The notes under the pieces are model-generated. The model was not told where the DNA came from. It saw only the letters and a list, made by a program, of their open reading frames with translations, and did no database searches. Position numbers and translations under genes: made by a program. A DNA stretch of 64,000 nt from Pseudohoeflea sp964511625 (GTDB taxonomy: Bacteria > Pseudomonadota > Alphaproteobacteria > Rhizobiales > Rhizobiaceae). Below are positions 35,473-43,734 of this stretch, piece after piece. Each line of letters begins with the position of its first letter. Position 1 is the stretch's first letter. The stretch covers positions 18,309 to 82,308 of the forward strand of contig CAZEJG010000013.1 of assembly GCA_964511625.1 (NCBI GenBank), read 5' to 3'.

Positions 35473-38103
35473 ATGGACCAAATATCGGCGCCCGGTGGCG
35501 CTGTAGACCTGAGCAATTGCGACCGCGAACCGATCCACCTCCTTGGCCGTGTCCAGGAATTCGGGTTTCTCGTCGCCGCCACCTCCGACTGGATCATCAG
35601 CAACGTCTCTGAAAATGCGGGCGACTTCATCGACCGCAGCGCGGAGAGCCTGCTCGGCGAACACATTTCCGCCATACTTCCCGCTGAGGTCGTCCACGTC
35701 CTGCGCAACCGGCTGCAGAACCTGCAGGCCGGAACATTGCCGGACGTGGTCAGCGGCGTGGAACTGGCGGAGGGACGGGCCGAGGGTCTGTTCGACATCA
35801 GTGTCCACATTTCCTCCGCCAAGATCATTCTCGAATTCGAGCCGCATTTCGATCTGAAGGAAGTCGGGCGCACCATCGCCGACGTGCAGATGGCGATCCA
35901 GCGGATCTCGCGGATGGACAACATCGGATCCATCCTGAAATTCGCCACGCGCTTCTGTGCGGCCCTGACCGATTTCCACCGGGTGATGGGCTATGTCTTC
36001 CGGCCGGACGGCTCCGGCGAGGTGCAGGCGGAAACGCATGTCCCCGGGATGACGCCCTTCCTCGGGCTGCGCTATCCGGCCACCGACATTCCTGTCCAGG
36101 CGCGCGCGCTCTACATCCGCAATCCGGTCCGTTCGATCGGCAACACGGCAAACCTTGGCGCCGACATCCTGCCGCGCCCGACACGGGCGGAGGAGTATCT
36201 CGACCTCTCAAACGCGGTCCTGCGCAGCGTCTCGCCGATCCATCTCGAATATCTGCAGAACATGAGCGTCGGTGCGTCGCTGTCGATCTCGCTGATCGTC
36301 GACGGCAAACTCTGGGGGCTTCTCGCCTGCCACCACAACGAGCCCAAGCATCTGCCGCAGGTATTGCGCAATTCGCTGGTGCTCTTCGGTCAGATGCTGT
36401 CGCTGCTGATCGCCGGCAAGCTCTCCAGCGAGGCCAAGATCTATCAGCAAGAAGCCAGCGAACTGATCAACTCCTTCTCCCGTTCCGCCGCCACCACCGG
36501 GGAAATCTCGACCACACTGATCGACCGTTCCGATCTTGCCATGCGGCTGATGGAGGCGGACGGAATGGCGGTCGTCAGCAAGGACAAGGTGGTCATGACC
36601 GGCCGCACGCCCGACGAGGACGATATCAACGCCATCGTCAAGCGGCTCAACACGTTGCCGCCGGCTCAGGTGTTCTCGACCAGCGAACTGGCGTCACTGC
36701 TGCCGCAGGCGCGAGACTATGCCGATCGTGCCGCCGGCATGCTGTCGATCCCGATCTCGAAGGCACCGCGCGATTATATCCTCTTCTTCCGCGCCGAAGT
36801 ACTGCGCAAGGTCAAGTGGGCCGGCAATCCCGAAAAACCCGCGACGGTCGGGCCGAACGGCATCAGGCTGACGCCACGCAAGAGCTTCGAGGCCTGGCAG
36901 TCGATCGTCGAAGGCCATTCTGAGGAATGGACCCAGTCGGAGATATCCGCAGCCGAACAGTTTCGCGTCACCGTGCTCGAAGTCGTGCTGCGCATGGCCG
37001 AGGAGGCCGCCGTCGAGCGCAAGCGGGCAAACGAGAAGCAGGAACTGCTGATCGCCGAACTCAACCACCGGGTTCGCAATATCCTTGGCCTGGTGCGCAG
37101 CCTGATCTCCCAGACCTCCCGGGAGGCGGTCAGCGCAAACGAGTTCGCCACGCAGATCGAAAGCCGTGTGCAGTCGCTCGCCCGCGCCCATGACCAGATC
37201 ACCCGCCAGAACTGGACGGCCGCCTCACTCAAGGGGCTGCTGGCGACCGAGGCGGAGGCCTATCTGCTCGACAAGGCAGAACGCATCGACGTCGCGGGCG
37301 AGGATATCTATCTGGTGCCTGCCGCTTATGCGAGCGTCGCCCTTGTGCTGCACGAGATGATGACGAATTCGGCCAAGTACGGCGCCCTCTCGGATTCCCG
37401 TGGCAGCGTAGCCGTAGAGATCACGCGCACTGCTGATGGATCCGTGGACATTCGCTGGGAGGAGCACGACGGGCCTCCCGTCAAGAAGCCCGAGCGCCGC
37501 GGCTTCGGCTCGACGATCATCGAACGCTCCATCCCGTTCGAACTCGGAGGAAGCACCGAGGTCGATTACCGCCCGTCCGGTGTCGTTGCCCGCTTCGTGA
37601 TTCCCCCGTCCCATCTCCGCGAGGAGGGGGTGAACGCCTATGACGGCACAAATTCGTCGATGGAACAGGGCACATCGGAATCGAGAATGGCGGAACGCAA
37701 GACAGAAGCAGATGAAGGCTTGACGGAAAAGCTGGCGGATTTCCCGCGAGCGGTGCTTTTGGTCGAGGACAACCTGATCATTGCGATGGATACCGAGCGG
37801 GTGCTGCAGGATCTCGGGGCGGAAATCGTATCCACCCATGCCAACGCAGCTGGCGCGCTGGCTGAGATCGCGAAGGAGGCACCCGATTTTGCCATTCTCG
37901 ACATCAATCTCGGATCGCACACGAGCATAGAGGTGGCTGAAAAGCTCTCCGGACTCGGCGTGCCCTACATCTTCGCGTCCGGCTATGGCGACGCGCAGCC
38001 CATGGATGGACTCACCCAGGGCGCCGTCGTGCTGGCCAAACCTTATGACAGGGACGACATAGAGAAGGCGGTGCGCGTGCTTATGGGCTCAGCCGAGGCT
38101 TAG
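35473..38103 (+). CDS. bphP: Bacteriophytochrome with HWE histidine kinase and C-terminal receiver domain
   Basis: An 876-residue red/far-red photoreceptor. The PAS domain (15-115) has the biliverdin-binding Cys16 in NCDREPIH. The GAF domain (about 130-300) has the YPATDIPVQARALY motif with Asp205, and the PHY domain (about 310-500) the tongue motif PRKSF at 468-472. The kinase is of the HWE type: phosphoacceptor His532 in LNHRVRNI and an N-box HEMMTNSAKYGAL. A receiver domain ends the protein, with Asp810 in LDINLG. PAS-GAF-PHY-HWE-REC is the layout of Agrobacterium Agp2 (bathyphytochrome). ATG 35473 follows GGAGG by 10 nt. Its 3' end overlaps the convergent response-regulator gene by 15 nt. 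Confidence 0.93.
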   Translation: MDQISAPGGAVDLSNCDREPIHLLGRVQEFGFLVAATSDWIISNVSENAGDFIDRSAESLLGEHISAILPAEVVHVLRNRLQNLQAGTLPDVVSGVELAEGRAEGLFDISVHISSAKIILEFEPHFDLKEVGRTIADVQMAIQRISRMDNIGSILKFATRFCAALTDFHRVMGYVFRPDGSGEVQAETHVPGMTPFLGLRYPATDIPVQARALYIRNPVRSIGNTANLGADILPRPTRAEEYLDLSNAVLRSVSPIHLEYLQNMSVGASLSISLIVDGKLWGLLACHHNEPKHLPQVLRNSLVLFGQMLSLLIAGKLSSEAKIYQQEASELINSFSRSAATTGEISTTLIDRSDLAMRLMEADGMAVVSKDKVVMTGRTPDEDDINAIVKRLNTLPPAQVFSTSELASLLPQARDYADRAAGMLSIPISKAPRDYILFFRAEVLRKVKWAGNPEKPATVGPNGIRLTPRKSFEAWQSIVEGHSEEWTQSEISAAEQFRVTVLEVVLRMAEEAAVERKRANEKQELLIAELNHRVRNILGLVRSLISQTSREAVSANEFATQIESRVQSLARAHDQITRQNWTAASLKGLLATEAEAYLLDKAERIDVAGEDIYLVPAAYASVALVLHEMMTNSAKYGALSDSRGSVAVEITRTADGSVDIRWEEHDGPPVKKPERRGFGSTIIERSIPFELGGSTEVDYRPSGVVARFVIPPSHLREEGVNAYDGTNSSMEQGTSESRMAERKTEADEGLTEKLADFPRAVLLVEDNLIIAMDTERVLQDLGAEIVSTHANAAGALAEIAKEAPDFAILDINLGSHTSIEVAEKLSGLGVPYIFASGYGDAQPMDGLTQGAVVLAKPYDRDDIEKAVRVLMGSAEA

Positions 38104-38442
38104 CATCCGGTTGGCGACGTCGGCATAATTCACCGGCTTGGTGAAGATGGTTGGTTCGAGGCCGGTGGCGGCGATGATCTCGTGCGGGTCCTGTCCGCTG
38201 ATGAAGCAGTAGGGCAGGCCGGCATTCTCGAGCATACGGGCAATGGGAACGCTGCTTTCGCGGCCAAGATTAAAATCGAGCAGTGCGCAGTCGAGATCCA
38301 TGGTCTCGATATAGCGCAAGGCGGATTTGCAATCGTGCGCGATGACGCAGTCCATCCCCAGTTCCTCGATGGTGTCGGCGGCATCGAGGGCGATGAACGG
38401 GTCGTCTTCAACGACGAGAATTGTTTTCGCAGCGTGTGTCAT
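38089..38442 (-). CDS. Single-domain response regulator
   Basis: A 117-residue CheY-like receiver with the acidic pair EDD (12-14), phosphoacceptor Asp56 in LLDFNLG and the conserved Lys in TKPVNY (near 104), but no output domain. It is the probable phosphorylation partner of the adjacent phytochrome kinase, whose own receiver domain it resembles (LDFNLGRESS against LDINLGSHTS). ATG 38442 is used; a GTG at 38457 would add five residues. The gene is convergent with bphP, sharing 15 bp at the 3' ends, and divergent from the heme oxygenase gene (101 nt). Confidence 0.85.
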   Translation of the reverse strand: MTHAAKTILVVEDDPFIALDAADTIEELGMDCVIAHDCKSALRYIETMDLDCALLDFNLGRESSVPIARMLENAGLPYCFISGQDPHEIIAATGLEPTIFTKPVNYADVANRMLSLG

Positions 38443-38543
38443 GAAATGAGAATGCACCCGGGGCGGAAGGGTTTCACCGCCGATTACAATAAGTTTTTAT
38501 GGTGAACAATCCGTTAGCCTGACTCATGCGAGAATCGACATAG

Positions 38544-39116
38544 ATGAGAACAAAGAATTTGCTCATGTTGCTGCGATCCGAAACCTCGCAGGCGCACAAC
38601 ACGCTGGACCGGGCCCATGACGGCGGTGATTTCGCCTCTGTCGACGACTATAGCCGGTTTCTCGAAGCCCAGGCCCGGATATTCCCGGCCGCCGAGGCCT
38701 ATCTTGCCGCGAGCGAGGAATTCCGCACGCTGCCGGACTGGCCCGATCGTCTGCGCAGCGACGCCCTCATGGCGGACCTGGCGGCGCTCGGCCGCAATCA
38801 GCCGCCGCTTCTCTCTTTCAGATTCGAAGATCGGCCGGGCGTAGCCGCGGGGATTGCCTATGTGCTCGAAGGCTCGCGTCTCGGCGGCAAGCTGATTGCG
38901 CGCAAGCTCGAGCGTGGGGGCCTGCAAGACGCGCCGGTCAGCTTCATTGACCATGGCGCCGACAACCGCTTCTGGCCCAGCTTCACCACCTGGCTGTCTG
39001 CCCGAGATCAAAGCGAAGCCTATGCGGAGGATGCCCTGGCGGCCGCAAACGCTACCTTCGGTCTCTTCCTTCTGGCCATCGAGCAGGGCCCGGAAAGGCG
39101 CTCCGCGCGCGATTGA
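38544..39116 (+). CDS. bphO: Biliverdin-producing heme oxygenase (BphO type)
   Basis: A 190-residue heme oxygenase. The proximal ligand is His18 in ETSQAHNTLD, and GIAYVLEGSRLGGKLIARKL (about 101-120) is the distal-helix glycine-rich signature. It cleaves heme to biliverdin, CO and iron, supplying the chromophore for the phytochrome 0.4 kb upstream. No iron-uptake gene is adjacent, so the photoreceptor role is the simpler reading. Confidence 0.9.
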   Translation: MRTKNLLMLLRSETSQAHNTLDRAHDGGDFASVDDYSRFLEAQARIFPAAEAYLAASEEFRTLPDWPDRLRSDALMADLAALGRNQPPLLSFRFEDRPGVAAGIAYVLEGSRLGGKLIARKLERGGLQDAPVSFIDHGADNRFWPSFTTWLSARDQSEAYAEDALAAANATFGLFLLAIEQGPERRSARD

Positions 39117-39465
39117 AGCACAAAAAAATTTCGTCTATTAACAATTGAAATAAATTTCGTGATAGTAAAATAAAGAATCGGCGATTTTTTGCAATATTGA
39201 AGTATTATTCGATTTATATTTGCGATTATCGCATGAATTCTGCATGATTTCAGAGGCATGCTGCGGCCGTTCAATTTGCGTGAAGCGGCCTGTTGTGCTA
39301 GCAATCCGGCATGCCTGATAAAACAACCGGACAGGCGGACACGTATACGTTCACGTGCACCGCTGTTTTGGCGCGTCATCTCACGCCTTCAGTTGGCTGT
39401 CCGGCCGGGGCAGGCACCCGGCATTTCGATTTCCGATAAAGAAACCCCCGAAAAGGAGGATTTTC
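39117..39465. other. 349-nt intergenic region with an AT-rich block and palindrome, upstream of proX
   Basis: Positions about 39118-39250 are strikingly AT-rich with many A/T runs, unlike the GC-rich surroundings. Further on, ACGTATACGT at 39341-39350 is a perfect palindrome abutting TCACGTGCAC. No gene is seen here. The segment ends with AAAAGGAGGA, the ribosome binding site of proX. Confidence 0.6.
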
Positions 39466-40458
39466 ATGAACAAGCTACTTTTCGCTTCCACCACTCTCGC
39501 CGCCCTCGCTCTCCTGCCGATGCAGGCCAACGCGCAGGATGCCGATGCGACTGAATGCGGTGAAGTCTCCATCGCCCAGATGAACTGGGCCGCCGCGGAA
39601 GTGACCACTAACATCGCCAAGTTCCTGCTCGAACAGGGCTATGGCTGCTCGGTGAGCCTGGTCAATTCCGACACCATTCCCGCCATCACCTCGGTTGCCG
39701 AGAACGGCGAGCCGGACGTGGTGACCAACCTCTGGCTCAACTCCGCCGGTGACGCCTACAAGAAGCTCGAGGAAGGCGGCACCATGGAACGCCTGACCAA
39801 CGTGCTCGAGCCCGGTGGCGTCGAAGGCTGGTGGATCCCCACCAAGCTCGCTGAGGAACACCCGGAACTCACCACCATCGAAGGCGTGATGAAGAACCCG
39901 GAACTCGTAGGCGGTCAGTTCAACAACTGCCCGGACGGCTGGGGTTGCCGCGTGGTTTCCGACAACCTGGTGCGCGCGCTCGATCTCGAATCCTCCGGCA
40001 TTGAGGTGTTCGACCATGGTTCCGGCGAGACGCTTGCCTCCTCGATGGGTTCGGCGGTGACGGACGGCAAGCCGTGGTTCGGCTACTACTGGGGTCCGAC
40101 CGTGCCGATGGGCAAGTACGACATGACCCGCGTGAAGCTGGGTGAGTACAACGAAGACGCCTTCGCCAACCTGCAGAACCCCGATACGGACAACCCGCAG
40201 GTCTCCGATTTCCCGGCAGCGCCGATCCTGACCTCGGTCACCACCGAGTTCGCCAAGTCGCACCCGGAAGTCACCGACTTCTTCCGGAACATGACGTTCA
40301 AGACGGCGACCATGAGCGGGCTTCTGGCCTGGCAGGACGAGAACAACGCTTCCGCCGAGGAAGTCGCCGTCCATTTCCTGACCGAAAACCCGGACGTCTG
40401 GTCGGGCTGGGTCAATGATCAGGCCAAGGAAAAGCTCAGCAACCTGATCGAAGGATGA
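39466..40458 (+). CDS. proX: Glycine betaine/proline-type ABC transporter substrate-binding protein
   Basis: A 330-residue periplasmic OpuAC-domain protein with a signal peptide ending ANA-Q near residue 23. Aromatic residues expected to cage a quaternary ammonium occur in MNWAAAE, NLWLN, EGWWIPT and WFGYYWGP. This cannot separate betaine, proline betaine, choline or histidine (HutX-like) as the substrate. It heads the X-W-V operon, with AAAAGGAGGA 5 nt before the ATG. An intercistronic hairpin follows, suggesting it is made in excess of the permease. Confidence 0.88.
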   Translation: MNKLLFASTTLAALALLPMQANAQDADATECGEVSIAQMNWAAAEVTTNIAKFLLEQGYGCSVSLVNSDTIPAITSVAENGEPDVVTNLWLNSAGDAYKKLEEGGTMERLTNVLEPGGVEGWWIPTKLAEEHPELTTIEGVMKNPELVGGQFNNCPDGWGCRVVSDNLVRALDLESSGIEVFDHGSGETLASSMGSAVTDGKPWFGYYWGPTVPMGKYDMTRVKLGEYNEDAFANLQNPDTDNPQVSDFPAAPILTSVTTEFAKSHPEVTDFFRNMTFKTATMSGLLAWQDENNASAEEVAVHFLTENPDVWSGWVNDQAKEKLSNLIEG

Positions 40459-40500
40459 TGGGGCGTCGCGCCCCCTCAGGGGCGTGACTCGAACATCCGG

Positions 40501-40524
40501 AGCGGGGCCTGTTTCGGCCCCGCT
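40501..40524 (+). terminator. Intercistronic hairpin between proX and proW
   Basis: AGCGGGGCC, TGTTTC, GGCCCCGCT: a 9-bp perfect stem followed by TCCATTTCATTTT. It lies 42 nt after the proX stop and can act as a partial terminator or a 3'-protecting structure. A smaller hairpin GGGGCG-TCG-CGCCCC lies just upstream. Confidence 0.6.
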
Positions 40525-40588
40525 TCCATTTCATTTTATCCGATTTCACTGACAAGAGACGAGGCGGGCCGACCGGCCCGACAACTTC

Positions 40589-41626
40589 ATGGCAACATAT
40601 GACGGGCTTTTCGATGCTCTCGGATTGCGGGCGTGGTGTGACCAGGGTGCGGACACCGGCCCGATGTCGATGGCAGACCTTCTCGCAAAGACCAAGGGCG
40701 ACGGCGCCGCGACGGTTTCGGCCTGGGATTTCCCCTTTCCGTCCCTCGACGCGCTCCACGACGCCTGCTCGGCCATCCCCCAGTCCCGCTCGCTCACCCA
40801 GGGCCTGGAATCCGGCTTCCTCGGCATTCGCGACGCGCTTCGTGTGGTCATCGATCCGCTTTCCCAGCCGCTGAGCTGGATGCTGCAGGACATGCTCTGG
40901 CTGATGACGCAGACGCCCTGGTGGATTGTCATGCCGGTGCTCTTCGCCATCACCTGGTTCGTCACCCGGTCCTGGAAGATCGTCGGCTTCATCGCCCTGA
41001 TGCTCGGCCTTCTCGCCTTCGTCGACCACTATCACGAGGCCATGCAGACGCTGGCGATCATCTTCGTCTGCGCCTTCGTCTGCGTCATTCTGGGCGTGCC
41101 CATAGGCATCGCCATGTCGCGCAACGACAAGCTCCAGCGCTTCGTCATCCCCATTCTCGACATGCTGCAGACGCTGCCGCCCTTCGTCTACCTGATTCCG
41201 CTGATCTTCCTGTTTTCCGTCACCGAGCCGAAGCTCTACGGTATCGCCATCATTCTTTACGCCATCGTGCCGGTCGTCCGGCTCACTGACCTCGGCATCC
41301 GGCTGGTAGACAAGGACGTCATCGAGGCCGCCGACGCGTTCGGCATGACCAACAGGCAGAAGCTGTTCGGCGTGCAGATCCCGCTGGCGCTGCCCAACAT
41401 CATGGCCGGCGTCAACCAGACCATCATGATGAGCCTCGCCATGGTCGTCATCGCCTCGCTGGTCTCCGCGCCGGGTCTCGGCGTTCTCGTCCTGCGCGGC
41501 ATCCGCAACCTCGAGCTGGGTGTCGGCCTGGTCGCAGGCTTCGGCATCGTGGTGCTGGCCATCGCGCTCGACCGCGTCACCAAGGCTTCGCTGGCCCGTA
41601 TCGACGCCAGCCAGGCGAGCCGCTGA
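40589..41626 (+). CDS. proW: Glycine betaine/proline-type ABC transporter permease
   Basis: A 345-residue inner-membrane permease. After a soluble N-terminal region of about 95 residues come seven or more helices, with the EAA loop VIEAADAFGMTNRQKLFGVQIPLALP (about 245-270) that contacts the ATPase. ProW-type permeases of the ProU/OpuA family have this N-terminal extension. The ATPase gene follows after 10 nt. Confidence 0.9.
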   Translation: MATYDGLFDALGLRAWCDQGADTGPMSMADLLAKTKGDGAATVSAWDFPFPSLDALHDACSAIPQSRSLTQGLESGFLGIRDALRVVIDPLSQPLSWMLQDMLWLMTQTPWWIVMPVLFAITWFVTRSWKIVGFIALMLGLLAFVDHYHEAMQTLAIIFVCAFVCVILGVPIGIAMSRNDKLQRFVIPILDMLQTLPPFVYLIPLIFLFSVTEPKLYGIAIILYAIVPVVRLTDLGIRLVDKDVIEAADAFGMTNRQKLFGVQIPLALPNIMAGVNQTIMMSLAMVVIASLVSAPGLGVLVLRGIRNLELGVGLVAGFGIVVLAIALDRVTKASLARIDASQASR

Positions 41627-41636
41627 GGAGCAAGTC

Positions 41637-42734
41637 ATGACAAACCAGACAAGTACCGCCATGGCCGAACCGCGCGACGAAAGCCTTCCCGAGGACGGCA
41701 AGGGCGAGGTGAAGGTCTCCATCCGCAACCTCTACAAGATCTTCGGCGACGACCCGCAAAAGGCGCTCGAGAAGGTCAAGGAGGGGATGGGCAAGCCGGA
41801 ACTGCTCGAGAGCGAGAATCACGTGCTCGGGCTGCGTGACATCAATGTCGACATCCGCGACGGCGACATCACGGTCATCATGGGTCTTTCCGGTTCCGGC
41901 AAGTCGACGTTGATCCGTCACCTCAACCGGCTGATCGAGCCGACCGCGGGCGAGATCCTGTTCAACGGCGACGATATCCTCGGCTGGAACGAAAGCCAGC
42001 TGCGTGAACTGCGCCGCAAGAACATGTCGATGGTGTTCCAGAAATTTGCCCTGCTGCCGCACCGCACGGTGACCGAGAATGCCGGCATGGCGCTGGCCAC
42101 CCGTGGCATCGCCCGCTCCGAATACGAGGAGGAGGCCGCCAAGTGGCTCGATCGCGTCGGTCTGGGCGGCAACGGCGACCAGTATCCGCACCAGTTGTCC
42201 GGCGGCATGCAGCAGCGCGTCGGCATCGCCCGCGCGCTTGCTTCCAATTCCGACATCATGCTGATGGACGAGGCCTTCTCGGCGCTCGATCCGCTGATCC
42301 GCACCGACATGCAGGACCTTCTGCTGGAACTGCAGGGCGAGTTGCACAAGACCGTGGTCTTTATCACCCATGATCTCGACGAGGCGCTCAAGCTCGCTGA
42401 TCACCTGGTCATCCTCAAGGACGGCAGCGTGGTGCAGCAGGGCGAGCCGCAGCACATCCTGCTCAACCCGAACGATCCCTACATCGAGGACTTCGTGGCC
42501 GACATCAACCGGGCCCGCGTGCTCCGTGTCCGCTCGGTGATGGAAAAGGGTACACCGAAGGGTGACGATTTTGCCGGCGACGTCGATCCGAACGACAACC
42601 TCGAAAGCGTGATCGCCCGCGCCGAGGGTTCCATGGACAAGCGCTACCGGGTGATGCGCGACGGCAAACCGGTGGGCACGCTGGAGATGAAGGCGATCAT
42701 GAAGGCCCTCGTGCCGCGCAAGGTCGAAGGGTAG
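41637..42734 (+). CDS. proV: Glycine betaine/proline-type ABC transporter ATP-binding protein
   Basis: A 365-residue ATPase with Walker A GLSGSGKST at 83-91, signature LSGGMQQR at about 187, and Walker B IMLMDEAFSALD near 210. The long N terminus (VSIRNLYKIFGDDPQKALEKVKEG) is the ProV/OpuAA hallmark. The C-terminal region after 285 corresponds to a degenerate CBS segment used for osmosensing in homologues. GAGGAG precedes the ATG at 41637. Confidence 0.92.
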   Translation: MTNQTSTAMAEPRDESLPEDGKGEVKVSIRNLYKIFGDDPQKALEKVKEGMGKPELLESENHVLGLRDINVDIRDGDITVIMGLSGSGKSTLIRHLNRLIEPTAGEILFNGDDILGWNESQLRELRRKNMSMVFQKFALLPHRTVTENAGMALATRGIARSEYEEEAAKWLDRVGLGGNGDQYPHQLSGGMQQRVGIARALASNSDIMLMDEAFSALDPLIRTDMQDLLLELQGELHKTVVFITHDLDEALKLADHLVILKDGSVVQQGEPQHILLNPNDPYIEDFVADINRARVLRVRSVMEKGTPKGDDFAGDVDPNDNLESVIARAEGSMDKRYRVMRDGKPVGTLEMKAIMKALVPRKVEG

Positions 42735-42786
42735 AGGCTGTCCGCCCTCTTGTGCGGGCGGCGTCCATGCCTCCCGCCTTCCACCC

Positions 42787-42815
42787 TTGCCATTGCCGCC
42801 GGAATCGCCTATATC
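42787..42815 (+). promoter_or_regulatory. Candidate promoter of the rimP-nusA-infB operon
   Basis: TTGCCA at 42787-42792 and TATATC at 42810-42815, 17 nt apart. The start would be near 42822, upstream of the intrinsic terminator at 42843-42875. Confidence 0.6.
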
Positions 42816-42842
42816 CCTCCCATCATCTTGATCGCTAGGAAC

Positions 42843-42875
42843 AAGAGTGGGCCCCGCCGGACCCGCTCTTTTTTG
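42843..42875 (+). terminator. Intrinsic terminator/attenuator ahead of rimP
   Basis: AAGAGTGGG (42843-42851) pairs with CCCGCTCTT (42862-42870), allowing one G-T pair. The stem can be extended by CC/GG around a bulged A, and T71-T74 follow. It can stop transcripts from proV, and also those started at 42822, giving a leader RNA of about 50 nt. Confidence 0.75.
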
Positions 42876-42947
42876 TTACCGATCGCCTGGAGGAACGGCG
42901 CCGCGCCCATTGGGCTTGAGGCGCTTCAAGCGGATACGGACAGCCAG

Positions 42948-43589
42948 TTGGCAGACGACACAGCCGAAAAGCGGATCATCACCGAAACGGGTCTCGACGC
43001 GCGCGTGGCGCAGATCGTCGAACCGGTGATCGCCTCGATGGATTACCGTCTGGTGCGGGTGCGCATGTCGGCGCAGAACGGACTGACCCTGCAGATCATG
43101 GCCGAGCGGCCCGACGGCACCATGACCGTGACCGATTGCGAGGCGATTTCCCGCGCCCTGTCGCCGGTGCTCGACGTCGAGGATCCGATCGGCAAGCAGT
43201 ATCATCTGGAAATTTCCTCGCCCGGCATCGACCGGCCGATGGTCCGGGTGTCGGATTTCAAGCGCTGGGAAGGCCATCTGGCCCGCTGCGAGACCTCGCA
43301 GCTCGTCGACAACCGCAAGCGTCACCGCGGCTTCATCCGCGACGTGACCGAGACCGGCTTCTCGATCGAGCGCGACCAGCCTGTGGAAGGCGAGGAGAAC
43401 GTGACGGTGATCCCGTTCGCAGCACTCGCCGAAGCGAAGCTGATCCTGACCGACGACCTGATCCGCGACGCCTTGCGGGCCGACAAAGCCGCCAAGCAGG
43501 CGCGCAAGGCCGCCGGCGAGGATATCGATGACGATTTCGGTGACGACGTCGAGATCGAGAATGCCAACGACAACGGGGACGACGACTGA
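42948..43589 (+). CDS. rimP: Ribosome maturation factor RimP
   Basis: A 213-residue 30S assembly factor. RIITETGLDARVAQIVEPVI opens the N-terminal domain, and DPIGKQYHLEISSPGIDRPM is the RimP signature. The C terminus is an acidic tail. The start is inferred as TTG 42948, giving MADDTAEK-; the open frame continues back across the promoter and terminator and is not coding there. It leads the conserved rimP-nusA-ylxR-infB operon. Confidence 0.92.
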   Translation: MADDTAEKRIITETGLDARVAQIVEPVIASMDYRLVRVRMSAQNGLTLQIMAERPDGTMTVTDCEAISRALSPVLDVEDPIGKQYHLEISSPGIDRPMVRVSDFKRWEGHLARCETSQLVDNRKRHRGFIRDVTETGFSIERDQPVEGEENVTVIPFAALAEAKLILTDDLIRDALRADKAAKQARKAAGEDIDDDFGDDVEIENANDNGDDD

Positions 43590-43734
43590 TCATCGTTCCT
43601 GCCGATCCGGTCGGCGCATCGTGGCGAAAGCCCGAAGCCGCAAGGCCACAGAGTTGAACCAACAGGCCCTCGTAGCACACGTGTAACGGGCCGAAGCAAA
43701 CGGACCCCGACGGGGCCGGCACACGGAGAAGACA

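Noticed and set aside
40446..40475. GGGGCG-TCG-CGCCCC after proX as a separate terminator
   Set aside because: Short 6-bp stem with a 3-nt loop and no T-tract; mentioned only with the larger hairpin at 40501-40524.
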